A stretch of 64,000 bases of DNA from Terriglobia bacterium (GTDB lineage Bacteria; Acidobacteriota; Terriglobia; Acidiferrales; UBA7541): assembly GCA_020072805.1 (NCBI GenBank), contig JAIQGC010000027.1, forward strand, positions 22,011 to 86,010, read 5' to 3'. Position numbers and translations under genes: made by a program. Shown piece by piece: positions 60,675-64,000 of this stretch. The notes below the pieces were generated by a model. That model did no database searches. It saw only the letters and a program-made list of their open reading frames with translations, and was not told the origin of the DNA. Every line of letters starts with the position of its first letter. Within the stretch, counting starts at the first letter, position 1.

Positions 60675-63600
60675 TCAATTGGCGGCGAACAGGGCATCGG
60701 CGGCGGCCGTCTCGCCGTCCGGATTGGTCAGCAGGATGCGTTGCGCTCCCGTGGCCATCGCCGGAGTGGTCACGTGCAGAGTGTTCATGTCCACGAAGGT
60801 GGCCGTGGCATTCGTTCCGCCGATGCTTACCTTGGTGCCGCTCTGAAATCCGCTCCCACGAATGATAATCGGCGTGCCGCCCGCCACCGAGCCTGACGAC
60901 GGGGCCACGTTCCCGATCGCCAGTGGCACCTGCGCGAGTTGCACAATCGTCAGGCCTGCGCCGTAGGGAGTATTGTTCGTCGAGGTGATGGCGAAGAGTT
61001 TCTCCCCGTATTCATCGATAGCCAAGAAGCTGCCGTGGATTGCATCAGCCTCCCTCAGCAGCGGATTCGGAAGAAAAATGCGCAGGCGGAGAGTGCCGCT
61101 GCGCGCGTCCACGATATCCACGCCGCCGCGCACTCCGGTGCTTCCCGCGGCTGCGGTGAGGAAGGGCAAGTAGAGCAGAGCGCCGCTGGGGTGCAGGGCC
61201 GCGCCGGGAACGGACATGCTTCCGGGAATGGCTTCCAGTTCCGCCGCGGAAGGAATCGCCGCGAGAGAAAAGTCCGCTCCGCGCAGTTCGATGGAGCCGT
61301 TTCTGCGCACGGCAAAAATCACACCGTCTCCCGCAAGATTCACTTCGCTGTTCAGCCCGCTGACGGCCGAAGAGGTGAACAGATTTGGCGTGGAGGAGTT
61401 CCACAGGGCCACGGGTCCGCCCGGAACGGCGCCATAGGCCGCCACCACGCGATCGCCCGCGCTGCTGGACTGCACCAGGGGCGCTCCCGCCGGCGTGGGA
61501 GTGACGGGCTGTGGCCCGGCTTGCACAGTGGGCGGGATTGGCGCCAGATTGATCTGCTGCAGGCAGCCCGTGCAGGCGCCCGTGGAGCCGCCTTCTCCGC
61601 TCAAGCCCACAAACACGGTTTGCAAGTTCGTGGGCGCGACGCGCGCCGGACCGGAACTGGTGAAGCCGGCGACGCCTCCCAGGAAAACGGTTGTGCCGCT
61701 GCCGGCCGCGTCGGGATTGAGCAGATAAACGCTTTGCGCGCCGAAGTCTGCCACGGCCAGCGTGGCGTTGTCCGGCGTCAAGGCCATGCCGCGCAGGCCG
61801 GCGTTGGGCGGCGGGCCTCCCGGCGGCGGCAATCCGCTGGTCTGAAACTGCGCAAGCTGCAAGTCGAAGACGTCCACGTGGTCCGTATTGCTCAAATAGA
61901 CCCAGTGGCGCTTCGGGTCGTAGAGAGCAAATTTGTAGAGACCGGGGCGCGCATTGACCTGCACGCTTTGCAGATATTGAAACGCTTTTGCCGCTGTGGT
62001 GTTTCCCGCGGGTGCGCTGACCGTCAAATCCGTTTTTCCCGGCGAGCCCGCCGGCGTTTGCACGGTCAGGCGCTCGATGGGGAAGGGATAGTTGGGAGCG
62101 AGAACGCCTGCGGCAGTCAGAGCGGTCACGTCTTCCAGATTTTGCACGGGAGCGCTGGCCCCGCCGATGGTCACGCTGATTTTTGTGGCATCGGCGCCGA
62201 AGCCGTATCCGTAGATTTGAATGTTCTCCCCGCCCTCCTTTTTACTGGTGTTGGGCAGGACCTCGGCGATGTGCGGACCGTAGCTGAACGCCGCGGGCGC
62301 AATTGCCACCCATCCGCTGGGGAAGTAAGCGGTAATGTTCGCCGGGCCTGCGGCGGTGCCCGGGGGCGCCACGGTCTGGATTTGCGCCGCGTTGCTGACG
62401 GTCGCGCTGGGGGCCGCTTGCGCGGCGAATTTGAGCTGCACGCTGGATTCGAAATTTTGTCCCGCGAGGTTGACCGCGGCGCCTCCCGCAAGCGTTCCTT
62501 CCGCGGGGCTGGCTGCCTGTGCGCCGGAGAAAGCTGGCGCGGTTGCGGGCAACGCCGCGGGATTCACCGCGTCCACAAAACTGACGCCGCGGTTGGCGAT
62601 GCCGAAGAGCAAGCCCGTTTCATCCACCTCTTCGATCTCGGAGTGGCGTCCGCCCGCGCGCGCATCTGGCCGCTGCCCGATCAGGTGCAGGTCGGAAGCG
62701 CCCAGGGCCGTGATGACGGGCGGAAGGTCCGCGTTCTCGCTGACATAGAGTGTGGCGCCATCGCGGGAAAAGACTAGGCCTTGCGGGGCAGTTGTGGGGC
62801 GGGAAGCCACGGAGGAGAGTGTGCTGTTCAGAAGAAATATCTGCGCCGTGCCGCTCGAGTTCAGCACGACGGCGAAGGCGCTTCCGTCGGCATTTGCCGC
62901 GGCCAAGGAGATGTTTCCGCTTCCCACGGTGACTGGCCCGGCGATGATGTTGCCGCTGGCGTCGAAAACAGCGGTGCTGCCGCTTGCATCGGCTGCCGCC
63001 GCGAGAATCTTTGTATGGTCAGCGCTTCGCGCAAACACCCCCGCTCCGCTGGCGAACAGCGTGGGGGCTCGGCTGGTGAGGTCGGTAAACGTGTTCGTCG
63101 CGGAATCCCACAGGGCCGGCACGAACGACGCGGCATCGGCGCGGCGCAGCCGCGCCAGGGCTTTTCCACCGGAGAGAGAGGCGACTTCGACAGGCAGGTT
63201 GTACACGGTGTTGGACGGCCCGGCAATGCCGGCCACGGGATAGCGCGCGATGGCGCTGAATGTCGCGGCATCGAGAGCCGTGATCTGCTCGGTCCTGGAC
63301 CCTGCCCACAGGGTTGTGCCGTCGGCGGACAGGTCTACGCTGGTTACGCCCGGTACGGCGACTTCTCCAGCCAGCGATCCGTCCGCCGTGGAAAGCGCTT
63401 CGATGCGATTCATCGCGGCGTTGGCCACGTAGAGGCGCTTGCGCGCGGAATCGTAGACCATCCTGCGGTGGCGTGGTTCGCCGGAAGGCTCGTCGCTCGC
63501 GGGCAGGGAATCGGTGCGCACAAAATCCATGCGCGAGAGAACCGGTGGCGGCGAACCGGCCTGCACCGTGAGGGTCAGGGTCGTGGAATGGGAAAGTGCG

Positions 63601-63989
63601 CCGCTGGCCGCCTTGGCCGTGATCGTGTAAGCGCCCGGAGCTGTGGCGCCGGTCGCTCCGAAGACCACTGATTGGGAGCCGCCCGCCGATACCGAGAAGG
63701 GGCTTGCCGGGTTTGCGTTTACTCCCGCTGGCAAGCCGCTCAGGGTGACCTGGATGCTGGCCGAAAAACCGTTGAGCGCCGTTGTCGATAGAGTTGTCGC
63801 CGGGCTGGTTGTGCCTGCGGTTTCGCTAAGCGCGGCCGGAGACAGGCTGACCGTGAAGTCCGCGGGAGGAGGCGGCGGGGGCGGCGGCACGGGCTGCGAG
63901 GACTTGCCCCCACCTCCTCCGCATCCGGCCAGACTGCCGATAAGCAGTAGAGACACCCCAAACTGGATGAAGCGCCGGCGGCGTTGCAT
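60675..63989 (-). CDS. Large surface lipoprotein with IPT/TIG domains and a beta-propeller
   Basis: A 1104-residue exported lipoprotein: lipobox GSLAGC (Cys23), then a Gly run and an eight-Pro linker (about 28-42). The first module (about 44-142: SVSAGGSQSVVFGATG, ALSHSTTLTLTVQAG) is an Ig-like bacterial fold. A YVTN-type propeller follows (RKRLYVANAAMNRIEALST, LSADGTTLWAGSR). IPT/TIG sandwiches (GTLAGGAAVNLAGQNF, IAEVLPNTSKKEGGENIQIY) flank a second propeller (HWVYLSNTDHVDVFDL), and a final IPT domain ends in FLADGE-type strands. Extracellular adhesion or polysaccharide binding is inferred. ATG 63989 is only 11 bp inside the window edge. Confidence 0.85.
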   Translation of the reverse strand: MQRRRRFIQFGVSLLLIGSLAGCGGGGGKSSQPVPPPPPPPPADFTVSLSPAALSETAGTTSPATTLSTTALNGFSASIQVTLSGLPAGVNANPASPFSVSAGGSQSVVFGATGATAPGAYTITAKAASGALSHSTTLTLTVQAGSPPPVLSRMDFVRTDSLPASDEPSGEPRHRRMVYDSARKRLYVANAAMNRIEALSTADGSLAGEVAVPGVTSVDLSADGTTLWAGSRTEQITALDAATFSAIARYPVAGIAGPSNTVYNLPVEVASLSGGKALARLRRADAASFVPALWDSATNTFTDLTSRAPTLFASGAGVFARSADHTKILAAAADASGSTAVFDASGNIIAGPVTVGSGNISLAAANADGSAFAVVLNSSGTAQIFLLNSTLSSVASRPTTAPQGLVFSRDGATLYVSENADLPPVITALGASDLHLIGQRPDARAGGRHSEIEEVDETGLLFGIANRGVSFVDAVNPAALPATAPAFSGAQAASPAEGTLAGGAAVNLAGQNFESSVQLKFAAQAAPSATVSNAAQIQTVAPPGTAAGPANITAYFPSGWVAIAPAAFSYGPHIAEVLPNTSKKEGGENIQIYGYGFGADATKISVTIGGASAPVQNLEDVTALTAAGVLAPNYPFPIERLTVQTPAGSPGKTDLTVSAPAGNTTAAKAFQYLQSVQVNARPGLYKFALYDPKRHWVYLSNTDHVDVFDLQLAQFQTSGLPPPGGPPPNAGLRGMALTPDNATLAVADFGAQSVYLLNPDAAGSGTTVFLGGVAGFTSSGPARVAPTNLQTVFVGLSGEGGSTGACTGCLQQINLAPIPPTVQAGPQPVTPTPAGAPLVQSSSAGDRVVAAYGAVPGGPVALWNSSTPNLFTSSAVSGLNSEVNLAGDGVIFAVRRNGSIELRGADFSLAAIPSAAELEAIPGSMSVPGAALHPSGALLYLPFLTAAAGSTGVRGGVDIVDARSGTLRLRIFLPNPLLREADAIHGSFLAIDEYGEKLFAITSTNNTPYGAGLTIVQLAQVPLAIGNVAPSSGSVAGGTPIIIRGSGFQSGTKVSIGGTNATATFVDMNTLHVTTPAMATGAQRILLTNPDGETAAADALFAAN

Positions 63990-64000
63990 CGAAAAACCCC

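Noticed and set aside
1..64000. CRISPR array, tRNA or rRNA genes, integrase or transposase
   Set aside because: No regularly spaced repeat-spacer pattern, tRNA cloverleaf, rRNA segment or recombinase motif was recognised.

Overview
The window reads as a stretch of chromosome from a soil-type Acidobacteriota (Terriglobia/Koribacter-like is my best guess; genus not determinable by eye). The case rests on family content: an Oar-like TonB receptor with a carboxypeptidase-regulatory N-terminal domain, three VWA proteins of the kind expanded in acidobacteria, CRTAC1-type FG-GAP/UnbV, tandem sulfatase-TPR lipoproteins, DUF1572/DinB pairs and a TonB with a long N-terminal extension. The DNA is G+C-rich (mostly 60-70%), which produces very long antisense reading frames that are not genes. 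I saw no rRNA, tRNA, CRISPR array, integrase or insertion sequence.

Layout. 1-390: a three-copy 39-bp tandem repeat and a promoter overlapped by inverted repeats, reading into a double NTF2-like secreted protein (391-1293). 1421-4146: a lower-G+C two-gene cassette on the minus strand, a methyltransferase-like protein followed by a reverse transcriptase that is neither a group II intron maturase nor an obvious retron; this is the best candidate for an undescribed (probably phage-defence) system. 4291-11019: an RNase H-like exonuclease, a frameshifted TauE/SafE permease, a phosphodiesterase-like lipoprotein, a TPR protein and an FG-GAP/UnbV protein. 11020-16244: TonB-dependent receptor with a palindrome-rich leader, then a regulatory-domain/TPR protein. 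16388-24455: two sulfatase-TPR proteins, a small RHH-like protein, a membrane protein, a damaged phosphodiesterase-like gene and a HAD phosphatase. 24479-36268, mostly minus strand: class III aminotransferase, S9 peptidase, VOC protein, TerC, a secreted unknown, an ABC exporter set (ATPase, FtsX-type permease, HlyD-type adaptor) whose permease/adaptor junction looks deleted, and TonB. 36476-40963: ileS, lspA and an RluA-type pseudouridine synthase. 40980-44858: three VWA proteins and a GNAT protein. 44891-45089: a self-contained unit encoding a 17-residue lysine-rich peptide. 45129-54081: UvrD-type helicase-nuclease, two DinB proteins, thiolase, zinc-ribbon protein, 3-hydroxybutyryl-CoA dehydrogenase and a TolB-like propeller protein. 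54220-63989: a small ORF, recA, a penicillin-binding transpeptidase, an M23 endopeptidase, an amidohydrolase, DUF6526 and a large IPT/propeller lipoprotein.

How the genes work together. TonB (35087-36268) could energise the receptor at 11258-15034. Thiolase and 3-hydroxyacyl-CoA dehydrogenase form consecutive steps of acyl-CoA/3-hydroxybutyrate metabolism. The PBP and M23 enzyme build and trim peptidoglycan. LspA would process the several lipoproteins seen here. Three loci (about 5480, 22914-22971 and 31860) carry lesions in otherwise well-conserved genes; whether they are real decay or assembly errors cannot be told from the sequence alone.
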